Assembly: GCA_963714205.1 (NCBI GenBank)
Contig: CAVQNQ010000002.1
Span: 310,001-374,000, forward strand
Origin: CAVQNQ01 sp963714205
GTDB lineage: Bacteria; Acidobacteriota; Terriglobia; Bryobacterales; Bryobacteraceae
Length of the DNA stretch: 64,000 nt
Direction: 5' to 3'
Part shown: piece by piece, positions 7,257 to 17,244 of the stretch
Position numbering within the stretch: position 1 is the first letter of the stretch
How the letters are laid out: every line of letters begins with the position of its first letter
Notes under the pieces: model-generated
Told to the model about the DNA's origin: nothing
What the model saw: the letters and a program-made list of their open reading frames with translations, nothing else
The model's database searches: none
Translations under genes and position numbers: made by a program

Positions 7257-7767
7257 GGAAGCCAGACACTCTACTCCACCTACGTCGGAAGCCCGGCGCC
7301 TTCCAGACTGTGCTCGCCGGCGCCCACGATGCTTTCATAGTCAAACTGAGCCCGCTTCGCCCGGAGCCTTCCAACCAAGCCCGTCCCATATTGCGTCGTT
7401 CTCGGCATCGGCCCGCCTTTGCATGCGGAAGCGCCATTACAGTGGATTCAACGGGCGCTCCGTGGATCGCGGGCACTCCCAGCCCGGTCTTTCCCACCGC
7501 CAGCCCTTTCCGCATTCAGTCGGGTGATGGTTTCGTGAGTAAGTTAAGCCCCGATCTTACACAGCTCTTATTCTCGACTTACACCGATAATGTGGCCGGC
7601 GGGCAAACCAATTCGCTTAGCACGGATGGCGAGGTCTACAACGATCCCTTGCCGCAGCCGGTAGGCGCGGTCACAGTACTGGCGGGTTCTCCGGACAACC
7701 TGGCGAACCCGGAGTGCGGGTGCAGGTAGGCTCGGCGGCGACTTCCTTTGCCGTCTATGTCCAGTGA
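7257..7767 (+). pseudogene. Decayed SBBP-type beta-propeller repeat gene
   Basis: Fragments of a secreted SBBP-repeat protein occur in three successive frames. SQTLYSTYVGSP starts near 7260; FQTVLAGAHDAFIVKLSP near 7301 is in a different frame; the same frame continues through ITVDSTGAPWIAGT and GDGFVSKLSPDLTQLLFSTY (about 7437-7590); the end, VQVGSAATSFAVYVQ then TGA, lies at 7720-7767 in the third frame. STY and DAFxxKLSP motifs are the hallmark of these repeats. At least two frameshifts separate the parts and no signal peptide or full N-terminus is found, so this is a remnant. Confidence 0.65.
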
Positions 7768-7912
7768 GCGTCCACCGCGGCGCTCCCGGCCAGATCGCTC
7801 TCCTCGGGCGGTGCGGGCGGTTTGGAAGAGGTCCTTTCGCACAATCTGCGGCCTTTCCAGGTGGCGAATTTCTCCTGGCTGCGGCATAATGGCCGGACGG
7901 AGGAGGAGAACG

Positions 7913-8382
7913 ATGTCGCCATCCGGGGGATCGATGAAACGCAGCGTGCGGGCCATTCCAGAGGGTTACCACACGGTGACGAACTATCTTACGGTCGAGG
8001 GAGTCGGCCGGCTGCTGGAATTCCTGAAGCGCGGTTTTGGGGCAGAGCAGAGGGGACCCGTTCACAAGGGCCCGGGGGGCGCATCATGCACGCCGAGGTG
8101 AAGATCGGCGACACCATCATCATGATGGGCGAACCGATGGCTCAGGGGCAGGCCCGGCCCAGCAATCTGTACCTTTACGTGGAGGATGTGGACGCCGTCT
8201 ACCGGCGCGCCATCGAGGCCGGGGGAAAGTCGATCAGCGAACCCAAGGACATGTTCTACGGCGACCGCAACGCCGGAGTCGAGGACCCGTCCGGCAACAC
8301 CTGGTATATCGGCACGCACATCGAGGATGTGTCGGAAGAGGAAATCGAGCGCCGCATGGCTAAAATGAGCGGGCAGCCCTGA
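7913..8382 (+). pseudogene. VOC-family (PhnB/glyoxalase-like) protein with a frameshift
   Basis: ATG at 7913 follows a strong GGAGGAGGAG Shine-Dalgarno sequence. The first frame gives MKRSVRAIPEGYHTVTNYL and LLEFLKRGFGAEQRGPVHKG; after GPGG the matching continuation IMHAEVKIGDTIIMMGEPM, LYLYVEDVDAVYRRAIEAGG and DPSGNTWYIGTHIEDVSEEE lies one frame over. Together they make a full-length VOC fold of the PhnB-like subgroup (about 157 aa). The switch falls at a run of six G (8074-8079); a seventh G would restore one frame. It is either a recent frameshift, a variable tract or a sequencing error. Substrate unknown; VOC proteins bind a metal and act as isomerases, lyases, dioxygenases or resistance factors. 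Confidence 0.75.
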
Positions 8383-8399
8383 GGGGCTTACCGTGCCGG

Positions 8400-8429
8400 T
8401 TGTGATGAATTTGCGGAGGGCTTCATAAT
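8400..8429 (+). promoter_or_regulatory. Candidate promoter of the FkbH-glycosyltransferase operon
   Basis: TTGTGA (8400-8405; 4 of 6), an 18-base spacer and CATAAT (8424-8429; 5 of 6). Transcription would begin around 8436-8438, at the ATG of the FkbH gene, which would make the transcript leaderless; no Shine-Dalgarno motif sits at the right distance for 8438. Confidence 0.45.
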
Positions 8430-8437
8430 GGAATTCG

Positions 8438-10522
8438 ATGACCTCCGACGATCACGCGATCGCCATCAGCGCCACCTTTACCGCCGAAGCCATCCAGCCG
8501 GGACTGGCATTTTGGGCCGGAGAATTGGGGCTCGATTTCGAGATCCGCTTCGCCGGCTATAGCCAGCTGTTTCAAGCGCTGCTGGATCCGGGAGGTTTGT
8601 TTGCGCGCAACCGGCACGGCGTGAACGTGGTTTTGGTGCGCTTCGAGGATTGGCTGCGCGACGGCGGCGTAGCCGGCCTCGAGGAGCGCGCGCGGAAATT
8701 AGCGGAAGCCGTGCGGAACGCGGCGCCTTCGGCGGCTCCGCTCGTGCTGGCCGTTTGTCCCGCCAGCCCGGCCCGCGGAACGGCCTTTGAGTGTCTCGAG
8801 AGCGTTCTCGCGGAGGGCGTGGCGGAACTGCCGGCGGTTTATACGCTGATGCCTCGCGAGGTCGAGGCGCTCTATCCGGTCGGCGAGGTTCACGATCCGC
8901 ACGGGGACGAGCTGGGGCATCTGCCCTACACCCCCGAGTTCTTCGTGGCGCTGGCCACCGCCATCGCGCGGAAGATCCACGCCATCCTCCAGCCGCCCTA
9001 CAAGGTGGTGGCGCTCGATTGCGATGAGACCCTGTGGGCCGGCATCTGCGGAGAAGACGGGCCGCGGGGCGTGACGCTGGATGCGCCGCGCCGCGCACTG
9101 CAGGAGTTCATGGCCGGATTGCGCCGCGCCGGGATGCTGCTTGCGCTGGCGAGTAAGAACAACGAAGAGGACGTAATCGAGACCTTCCAGGCGCATCCGG
9201 AAATGCCCCTCCGGCTCGAGGATTTCGCCGCGCGCCACATCGACTGGTCATCCAAGAGCGCCAATCTGCGCGCGCTCGCCGAGGAACTGGATCTGGCGCC
9301 CGAGAGCTTCATCCTGGTGGATGACGACCCCAAGGAGTGCACCGAGGCTCAAGCGGGCGCACCGGAGGTATTGGCACTGCCGCTGCCGGCGCGCGCCGAG
9401 GAGATCCCCTCGTTTTTGCGGCACGTGTGGGCGTTCGATCGCGCGCGCGTGACCGAAGAGGATCGCCTGCGGCCCATGCTGTACGAACGGCGCGCCACAC
9501 GCGCGCAGGCGGAGCGGACCGCCGCCGGCCTGGAGGAATTCCTCGCATCGCTCGAACTTGAAGTCGGAATCGCGCCGATGGAGCGGCACCAGGTGGCCCG
9601 GGTGACGCAGCTTACCCAGCGCACCAACCAGATGAATGCCACTTCCATTCGCCGGACCGAGCCCGGGATTCTGGAACTGGAGCGCTCCGGAGCCACATGC
9701 CTGGCTGTGGAGGTGAAGGACCGCTTCGGAAATTACGGGCTGACCGGCGCGGCGATTTTCCGGGTGGCGGGCGCGTCGCTGGTGGTGGATACGTTCCTGG
9801 CAAGCTGCCGGGTGCTGGGGCGCGGCGTGGAGCACCGCATGGTGGCGCGCTTGGGAGAGATCGCCTGCGAGCTCGGCCTCGAGCGGGTGGAGATTCCATT
9901 CACGCCTACGCCGCGGAATCGGCCTGCGGCCCTGTTCCTGAATTCGCTATGCGCGCCGGATGCCGATGGCGTCTTCCGGCTGACAGCGGAGGAAGCGGCG
10001 GCGGTGAGCTATCGCGTGGGGAGTCCCGCAACGGCGGCGAGCCAGCCGGCGGGGCCCGCGGGCACGGAGGGCGCGCGCAAGCATCCGGATTACGTGAAGA
10101 TCGCCACCGCGCTACGCGACCCCGCGGCCATCCTGGAGCGCATCCGCGCGGCTACGCGGCGAACTCTGCCGCGGCGCGCCGCAACGCCTCCCCGGACGCC
10201 GCTGGAACAATCGCTGGCGGAGCTATGGGCGGGGCTGCTGAATGTGCCACCGGTGGGGATCGACGATAACTTTTTCGACCTGGGCGGGCACTCGCTGCTG
10301 GCGGTCCAGTTGCTCTCGCGGGTGCGACAGATTTACGGCGTGGATCTCTCGCTGGAAGTGGTGTATAGCGGCGAATTCACGGTAGCGGAGCTGGCCAAGG
10401 CCGTGGAGTTGAAGGGAATCGAACAGGCCGGCGGGAATTACCAGGATCTGATCGAGGAGCTGGACGGCCTCTCTGAGGAGGAAGTTCAGGCGCTGCTGGC
10501 CAAAGAGCGGGAAGGCGGCTAG
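8438..10522 (+). CDS. FkbH-like HAD-IIIC enzyme fused to a C-terminal carrier protein domain
   Basis: 694 aa. An N-terminal SGNH-like region (about 1-185) precedes the HAD core, whose nucleophile motif is VVALDCDETLWAG (Asp about 194), with LASKNNEEDV and ILVDDDPKECTEAQ further on. A GNAT-like part follows (TQRTNQMNATSIRR; KDRFGNYGLTGAAIF). FkbH enzymes take a glyceryl group from 1,3-bisphosphoglycerate, dephosphorylate it and load it on a carrier thiol. The carrier is fused here (about 585-660), with the 4'-phosphopantetheine Ser in FFDLGGHSLLAVQLL (about 619). No adenylation, condensation or ketosynthase domain is present. First gene of a tight four-gene operon whose last gene can activate the carrier. 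High confidence in domains; the final product is unknown. Confidence 0.93.
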   Translation: MTSDDHAIAISATFTAEAIQPGLAFWAGELGLDFEIRFAGYSQLFQALLDPGGLFARNRHGVNVVLVRFEDWLRDGGVAGLEERARKLAEAVRNAAPSAAPLVLAVCPASPARGTAFECLESVLAEGVAELPAVYTLMPREVEALYPVGEVHDPHGDELGHLPYTPEFFVALATAIARKIHAILQPPYKVVALDCDETLWAGICGEDGPRGVTLDAPRRALQEFMAGLRRAGMLLALASKNNEEDVIETFQAHPEMPLRLEDFAARHIDWSSKSANLRALAEELDLAPESFILVDDDPKECTEAQAGAPEVLALPLPARAEEIPSFLRHVWAFDRARVTEEDRLRPMLYERRATRAQAERTAAGLEEFLASLELEVGIAPMERHQVARVTQLTQRTNQMNATSIRRTEPGILELERSGATCLAVEVKDRFGNYGLTGAAIFRVAGASLVVDTFLASCRVLGRGVEHRMVARLGEIACELGLERVEIPFTPTPRNRPAALFLNSLCAPDADGVFRLTAEEAAAVSYRVGSPATAASQPAGPAGTEGARKHPDYVKIATALRDPAAILERIRAATRRTLPRRAATPPRTPLEQSLAELWAGLLNVPPVGIDDNFFDLGGHSLLAVQLLSRVRQIYGVDLSLEVVYSGEFTVAELAKAVELKGIEQAGGNYQDLIEELDGLSEEEVQALLAKEREGG

Positions 10523-10524
10523 GA

Positions 10525-11718
10525 GTGCGCCTGCTGCTGGCTACGAACGCCTCCTGCGCGCCCCCGCGGGGCGGCGCGACGCGCAGCAACCTGGTCTGGC
10601 TGAACCACCTCGCCAAAGCCGGCCACGCGTGCCGGATCGTGTGCGGGGCCTCCGGCGCGGGGCCCGATCTCCCGCGCGAGGCCGGCATTGCCATCGAGGC
10701 CGTGGCGGAGCCGGCAAGGCGCACGCAGGCCTTGCGGCGCCACATCCGCGAGTTCGAGCCGGACTGGGTGCTGGTCTCTTCCGAGGACCTCGGCCATGCC
10801 CTGCTGCGCGAGGCCCACCACTCGGCGGAAGGCCGGGTGGTCTACCTGGCACACACGCCGCAGTTCTTCCCTTTCGGGCCGGCAAGCTGGAATCCGGAGC
10901 GGCACGCGGCGGAGCTGGCGGGCCGGTCGGCGGGAATCGTGGCCATCGGGCGGCACATGGCCGGATACATCGAACGCCATCTGGGACGCGCCGCCACGGT
11001 GATCCATCCGCCGATTTACGGCCGCGGCCCGTTCGCGCGCCTGGCGAACTTCGAGCGCGGGTCGATCGTGATGTTCAATCCGTGCGCGGTGAAGGGCATC
11101 TCGATTTTCCTGGAAGTGGCCGCGCGGCTCCCGGCGCATTCGTTCGCCGTGGTTCCGGGCTGGGGGACCGCGGCTGAAGACCGCCACGCGCTGGAGACGC
11201 TGAGCAACGTCCGCTTCCTCGGCAACGCGCGGGACATCCAGGAACTGCTGTCCCAGGCGCGCCTGCTGCTCATGCCCTCGCTGTGGTACGAGGGGTTCGG
11301 GTTGATCGCGATGGAGAGTATGCTGCGCGGTATTCCGGTGGTCGCGAGCGACGCGGGCGGACTGAAGGAGGCCAAACGCGGCACCGGGTACGTGATCCCG
11401 GTCCGCGCCATCGAGCGCTACCAATCGGCCTTTGATGAACACGGCATGCCCAAACCCGTAGTGCCCGAGAACGACGTGGCTCCCTGGCTGGAGGCGGTGC
11501 GCGAGCTGCTCGCCGACCGTGACGCTTACGAGCGGGAATCGGAGGCCTCGCACACCGCCGCCGAAGCTTTCGTGCGCGGGGTGGACGCGGGCGCGATGGA
11601 GCGCTTCCTGGGCGGCCTGCGGCCCTGCGCCGGCTGCCGGGCGGAGCCGGCGACCATGGAATCGCTGGCGCCCGGCAAACGCGCGCTGCTGCTCGAGCGC
11701 CTGAGGAAGCGGGTGTGA
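10525..11718 (+). CDS. Glycosyltransferase family 4 protein (first of a paralogous pair)
   Basis: 397 aa starting at GTG 10525, two bases after the FkbH stop. GT-B fold: N-terminal acceptor half begins MRLLLATNASCAPPRGGATR; the donor half includes MFNPCAVKGISIFLEVAARL, the nucleotide-sugar segment LLMPSLWYEGFGLIAMESML and VASDAGGLKEAKRGTG. The EGFGLIAMES stretch gives the E-x7-E signature of retaining GT4 enzymes. A conserved C-terminal tail (ESLAPGKRALLLERLRKR) also appears in the next gene. No signal or membrane segment, so it acts in the cytoplasm. Donor and acceptor unknown; context suggests a carrier-bound or released glyceryl product. The stop overlaps the next start (TGATG). Confidence 0.9.
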   Translation: MRLLLATNASCAPPRGGATRSNLVWLNHLAKAGHACRIVCGASGAGPDLPREAGIAIEAVAEPARRTQALRRHIREFEPDWVLVSSEDLGHALLREAHHSAEGRVVYLAHTPQFFPFGPASWNPERHAAELAGRSAGIVAIGRHMAGYIERHLGRAATVIHPPIYGRGPFARLANFERGSIVMFNPCAVKGISIFLEVAARLPAHSFAVVPGWGTAAEDRHALETLSNVRFLGNARDIQELLSQARLLLMPSLWYEGFGLIAMESMLRGIPVVASDAGGLKEAKRGTGYVIPVRAIERYQSAFDEHGMPKPVVPENDVAPWLEAVRELLADRDAYERESEASHTAAEAFVRGVDAGAMERFLGGLRPCAGCRAEPATMESLAPGKRALLLERLRKRV

Positions 11719-13721
11719 TGCGCATCCTGCTGGCGCAGAATGCGCCTTACTATCCCGCGCACGGCGGCGGCGATAAGTCCAACCGGCTGCTCATGGAAGC
11801 GCTGGCGACGCGCGGGCATGGCTGCCGCGTGGTGGCGCGGCTGCCGGCCTTCGGCGAGCGGGAAGAGCGTGAGTACCTGGAGCAATTGTCCGGGCGCGGC
11901 ATCGGCGCGCGCGCGGAGTGCGGGGTGGTGGCCTTCGAGCGCGCTGGCGTGGAAGTCCGCATGGTGGCCAACGCCAACCCGCGGAGCTACTTCGCCGCGG
12001 AGGCCGAGGCTTTCCGGCCGGACGCGATCCTGGCCTCGACGGACGACCCTGCGCAGTTACTGCTGGAGGCAGCGTTGCGCGTGGAAGGCGCGCGGGTGGT
12101 CTACCTGGCGCGCACCACGCTGGCCGTGCCCTTCGGTCCCGATTGCGCCTTTCCGAGCGAAGCCAGGACCGCACGCATGCGGGCCGCCGCTGCGGTGGTT
12201 GGGGTGAGCCAGTACGTGGCCGATTACGTCCGCCGCCACTCCGGCATCGAGGCGGTGCACCTGCCCATCTCGCCGCTCGACGAGGGCCCCTGGCCCGATC
12301 TGGGAAATCCGGCGAACGAGTTCGTGACGATGGTGAATCCATGCGCGGTGAAGGGCATCGATATCTTCCTGGCGCTGGCGGATGCCTTCCCGGAAGTGGC
12401 CTTCGCCGCCGTGCCGCTGTGGGGCACCACCGCGCGCGACCGGGCGGCGCTGGCGGCGCGGGTCAATATCGCCCTGCTCGATCCGGTAGACCGGATCGAT
12501 GCGCTGCTGGCGCGCACGCGCGTGCTGCTGGTGCCTTCGCTGTGGGCGGAGGCGCGGTCGCGCATGGTGGTGGAAGCCATGCTGCGCGGCGTGCCGGTGA
12601 TGGCCAGCCGGGTGGGCGGCATTCCGGAAGCTAAGATGGAGGCGCCGTATGTGCTGCCGGTCGAACCGATCGTGCGGTATCAGGCGCGCCTCGACGAGCG
12701 GATGGTGCCGGTGGCGGAGGTGCCGCGCCAAGAGATCGGACCGTGGGCGGCGGCGCTCTCCCGGCTGCTCGGAGACAAAGTTCATTACCGCGAAATCGCG
12801 CGGGCTTCGCGCGCGGCGGCGCTGGATTATGCCGCGCATCTGAGCGTGGAGCCTTTTGAGCGGCTGCTCGAGGAGGTGGTGGCGCGTCCCCGTCCCGCGA
12901 CCGCGCGGCCGGGCGGCGCCGCGAGACCCGGCCCCGAGAGCTTATCTCCCGGGAAGCGTCGTCTGCTGGCCATCCGGCTGCGCCAGCGTGCGCCGGCGGC
13001 GGCGTGGTTTCCGGGCGCGGAAAGCGTGGCGGCACCGCGCCTGTTCTGTTTCCCCCACGCGGGCGGAGGCACGGCCGCATTCGCGGGTTGGCGGAGCGCG
13101 CGGATTCCAGCCTGCCCGGTGCGGCTGCCGGGCCGGGAATCGCGGATGGCCGAGGCGCCTTTTGCGCGCATGGGACCGCTGGTGGAAGCCCTGGCCGGCG
13201 CTATGGAAGGGTACCTCGCCGAGCCTTATGCCTTCTTCGGCCACAGCATGGGGGCATCGGTGGCCTTCGAACTGGCGCGAGCGCTCGGCCGGCTCGGGCT
13301 GCCTGGACCGGCGGCGCTGTTCGTCTCCGGCGCGCGTGCGGCATGGTGCCGCCGGGACTGGGTTCCTTCGCCGGCGCCCTCGGATGAGGAGTTGATCGAG
13401 GAGCTGCGCCATCTCGAAGGCACGCCCGCCGAATTGCTTGACGACCCTCTGGCGATGCGCGCCATGCTGCCCGCCCTGCGAGCCGATGCCGCGCTGTATC
13501 GGAACTATACGTACTCGGAGGGGGCGCCGCTCGCCTGCCCGATTCACGCTTATGCCGGCGAAAGCGACGGCAGAATCGCGGGCGAGCATCTCGAGGCGTG
13601 GGCCCACGAGACCACGGGAATCTTCACGCTGCGCCGGTTTCCGGGCGGCCACTTCTTTCTCTACGCGCGCCGCGAAGAATTCTTGCAGGGACTCGCGGCG
13701 GATCTGGAGCTGTACTGGTGA
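11718..13721 (+). CDS. Glycosyltransferase family 4 - type II thioesterase fusion
   Basis: 667 aa from ATG 11718 (GTG at 11715 is also possible). Residues 1 to about 395 form a GT-B glycosyltransferase paralogous to the previous gene (MVNPCAVKGIDIFLALADAF; LLVPSLWAEARSRMVVEAML; VASD replaced by MASRVGGIPEA). After the linker ESLSPGKRRLLAIRLRQR comes a complete type II thioesterase (about 430-665): FCFPHAGGGTAAFAGW, VRLPGRESRM, nucleophile Ser510 in FFGHSMGASVAFELA and the catalytic His in GGHFFLYA. Such thioesterases hydrolyse acyl groups from carrier thiols of NRPS/PKS systems. Covalent fusion to a glycosyltransferase is unusual and implies that glycosylation and release are linked. It overlaps the PPTase start by four bases. 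Confidence 0.92.
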   Translation: MRILLAQNAPYYPAHGGGDKSNRLLMEALATRGHGCRVVARLPAFGEREEREYLEQLSGRGIGARAECGVVAFERAGVEVRMVANANPRSYFAAEAEAFRPDAILASTDDPAQLLLEAALRVEGARVVYLARTTLAVPFGPDCAFPSEARTARMRAAAAVVGVSQYVADYVRRHSGIEAVHLPISPLDEGPWPDLGNPANEFVTMVNPCAVKGIDIFLALADAFPEVAFAAVPLWGTTARDRAALAARVNIALLDPVDRIDALLARTRVLLVPSLWAEARSRMVVEAMLRGVPVMASRVGGIPEAKMEAPYVLPVEPIVRYQARLDERMVPVAEVPRQEIGPWAAALSRLLGDKVHYREIARASRAAALDYAAHLSVEPFERLLEEVVARPRPATARPGGAARPGPESLSPGKRRLLAIRLRQRAPAAAWFPGAESVAAPRLFCFPHAGGGTAAFAGWRSARIPACPVRLPGRESRMAEAPFARMGPLVEALAGAMEGYLAEPYAFFGHSMGASVAFELARALGRLGLPGPAALFVSGARAAWCRRDWVPSPAPSDEELIEELRHLEGTPAELLDDPLAMRAMLPALRADAALYRNYTYSEGAPLACPIHAYAGESDGRIAGEHLEAWAHETTGIFTLRRFPGGHFFLYARREEFLQGLAADLELYW

Positions 13722-14341
13722 ACTCCGGGGAAATCCAGGTCTGGGTTGTGAGCCTGGACAAGCTGCCCGATGGCTCGCTGCCCGCTCCCACCGCGGGCGA
13801 ATTGGCGCGCGCCGATCGGCTGATCCCGGGATTGCGCCAGCGCTACCTGAGGGCGCATGGTGCGTTGCGCCACATTCTGGGACGGTTCGCGGGCGCACAC
13901 CTGGATTTCGCCCTCACGCCCACGGGGAAACCGTACTTGCCAAGCGTGCCCGAGCTGCGCTTCAACCTCTCCCGCTCGCACGGGATGGCGGCCATCGCCG
14001 CGGCTCTCGAAGTGGACGTTGGAGTGGATATCGAGCGGCTGCGGCCCATGCCGGAGTACCAGGCCATCGCCGAGCGCTTCTTTCCTCCCAGCGAGGCGGC
14101 GGCTCTTGCGGATCTGCCTTTGGCGGAGCGGGAAGGCGCATTCTTCCAGCGCTGGACCCGCATTGAAGCGATGCTGAAGGCCACGGGCGTGGGCCTCTAC
14201 GGTTTGGGCGTGGAGCTGGAAGGCCCCTGGACCTTGGAAGATATCGAGGCCGGCGAAGGGTTCGCAGCGGCCGTGGCGGCGCGCTGCGACGGCATGACCG
14301 TGCGGCTTGCGGAATTCCCCGGCGGCCAAGCGGGCATGTGA
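13718..14341 (+). CDS. 4'-phosphopantetheinyl transferase (Sfp/HetI/AcpT type)
   Basis: 207 aa from GTG 13718, overlapping the preceding TGA (GTGA). Sfp-type PPTases move phosphopantetheine from CoA to a carrier Ser. Motifs: RAHGALRHILG near the N-terminus, GKPYLP and LRFNLSRSHGMAAIA (P0/P1), VGVDIERLRPM with the Mg-binding Asp, and FFQRWTRIEAMLKATGVGL corresponding to W-x-x-K-E-A-x-x-K-A-x-G; the usual Lys-Glu reads Ile-Glu here, keeping the catalytic Glu. It ends the operon and probably activates the carrier fused to FkbH. Confidence 0.92.
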   Translation: MNSGEIQVWVVSLDKLPDGSLPAPTAGELARADRLIPGLRQRYLRAHGALRHILGRFAGAHLDFALTPTGKPYLPSVPELRFNLSRSHGMAAIAAALEVDVGVDIERLRPMPEYQAIAERFFPPSEAAALADLPLAEREGAFFQRWTRIEAMLKATGVGLYGLGVELEGPWTLEDIEAGEGFAAAVAARCDGMTVRLAEFPGGQAGM

Positions 14342-14407
14342 ATTGTCGAAACACGGCGGCAAGCGGAATATGCTACTTTTGAATCGGTAAACCGGCGGAG
14401 CGGCAAT

Positions 14408-15703
14408 ATGGAACGAAGACATTTCTTAATCGGGTCGGCGGTCACTTGGGGAGCCGCGGCCAGCGTGTTCGGCGCGCCTAGCGAAACGGTGCGAATCGCT
14501 GCCATCGGCGTGGGCGGCCGCGGCCGCCAGAATCTCAGTGGATTCGGCAAGCTCCCCAATGTGGAAGTGGCGGCGGTGTGCGACGTTGACCAGAAGCACC
14601 TCGATGCGGGTGTCGAACAGGTGGTGAAGGACGGCGGCAAGAAGCCGCAGGGCTTCACGGATTACCGCCGGATCCTGGACGATAAGTCCATCGACGCCAT
14701 CTTTATCGCCGCGCCCAACCATTGGCACACGCTCATGGCCATCCAGGCTTGCCAGGCAGGCAAGGACGTGTACGTGGAGAAGCCCTGTTCGCATAACATC
14801 TTCGAGGCGAAGCAGGTAGTCGCGGCGGCGCGCAAGTACAATCGCATCGTGCAGCAGGGCAGCCAGATCCGCTCCTCGGTGGCGGTGCAGGAAGCGATTC
14901 GCCAGATGCGCGAAGGCCTCATCGGCGATGTCTACCTGGGGCGCGGCCTGTGCTATAAGTGGCGCGACACCATCGGGCGCAAACCGCCTTCGCCGGTGCC
15001 CCCGGGCGTGGATTACGACTTGTGGACCGGGCCGGCGCCCAAGCGCGAGTTCACCATGAACCGCTTCCACTACAACTGGCACTGGTTCTGGGACACCGGC
15101 AATGGCGACCTGGGCAATCAGGGCATTCACCAGGTGGATATCGCGCGCTGGGGTCTGGGCGTGAAGTACCCGGTGAAGGTGAGCGCCATGGGCGGCCACT
15201 TCATGTTCGACGACGACCAGGAGACGCCCAATACCCTCAATTGCGCCTTCGAGTTCGAAGACAACGGCAGACGCAAGTTAATGGAGTTCGAAGTGCGCCA
15301 TTGGGAGACCCACCACGAGGCGGATATTCAAGAACGGGGCAACACCAACACCATCGGCGCGATCTTCTACGGGTCGAAAGGCTACCTGGCCGTGGACAGC
15401 TACATCTCTTACAAATCGTGGCTAGGCAAAGAGCAGCAGCCCGGTCCGACCGGGCGCGAGGGGGGCGACCACTACCTGAATTTCATCGAGGCCGTGCGCA
15501 GCCGCAAGCGCGAAAGCCTCAATGCCGAGATCGAAGAAGGCGCCGCTTCGACCGTGCTGGTGCACCTGGCCAACATCTCGTACCGGATCGGGCGGACCGT
15601 GCATTTCGATTCCACGACCATGACCTGCATCGACGATCCGGAAGCCAACCGGTATTTGACGCGCGAATACCGCAAACCTTTCGTGGTGCCCGAACAGGTA
15701 TAG
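14408..15703 (+). CDS. Gfo/Idh/MocA-family oxidoreductase, secreted type
   Basis: 431 aa; GGAG sits eight bases before the ATG. The start MERRHFLIGSAVTWGAAASV is a Tat-like signal. A Rossmann NAD(P) domain follows (VRIAAIGVGGRGRQNLSGFG, about 30-50), then FIAAPNHWHTLMAI and the signature VEKPCSHN with the conserved Lys. The C-terminal alpha/beta domain holds the catalytic-type His segment GNQGIHQVDIARWG. Enzymes of this family oxidise or epimerise sugars or cyclitols with tightly bound nucleotide. The secreted version is expanded in Acidobacteriota and Planctomycetes; substrate unknown. It precedes an aldehyde dehydrogenase by nine bases. Confidence 0.92.
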   Translation: MERRHFLIGSAVTWGAAASVFGAPSETVRIAAIGVGGRGRQNLSGFGKLPNVEVAAVCDVDQKHLDAGVEQVVKDGGKKPQGFTDYRRILDDKSIDAIFIAAPNHWHTLMAIQACQAGKDVYVEKPCSHNIFEAKQVVAAARKYNRIVQQGSQIRSSVAVQEAIRQMREGLIGDVYLGRGLCYKWRDTIGRKPPSPVPPGVDYDLWTGPAPKREFTMNRFHYNWHWFWDTGNGDLGNQGIHQVDIARWGLGVKYPVKVSAMGGHFMFDDDQETPNTLNCAFEFEDNGRRKLMEFEVRHWETHHEADIQERGNTNTIGAIFYGSKGYLAVDSYISYKSWLGKEQQPGPTGREGGDHYLNFIEAVRSRKRESLNAEIEEGAASTVLVHLANISYRIGRTVHFDSTTMTCIDDPEANRYLTREYRKPFVVPEQV

Positions 15704-15712
15704 AGGCCGGCC

Positions 15713-17242
<1,530 letters not shown>

Positions 17243-17244
17243 GC

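Noticed and set aside
8428..8520. Short frame starting MEFDDLRR with a good Shine-Dalgarno sequence before the FkbH gene
   Set aside because: Considered as a leader peptide; the following residues are a shifted reading of the FkbH N-terminus and no attenuator hairpin is seen.
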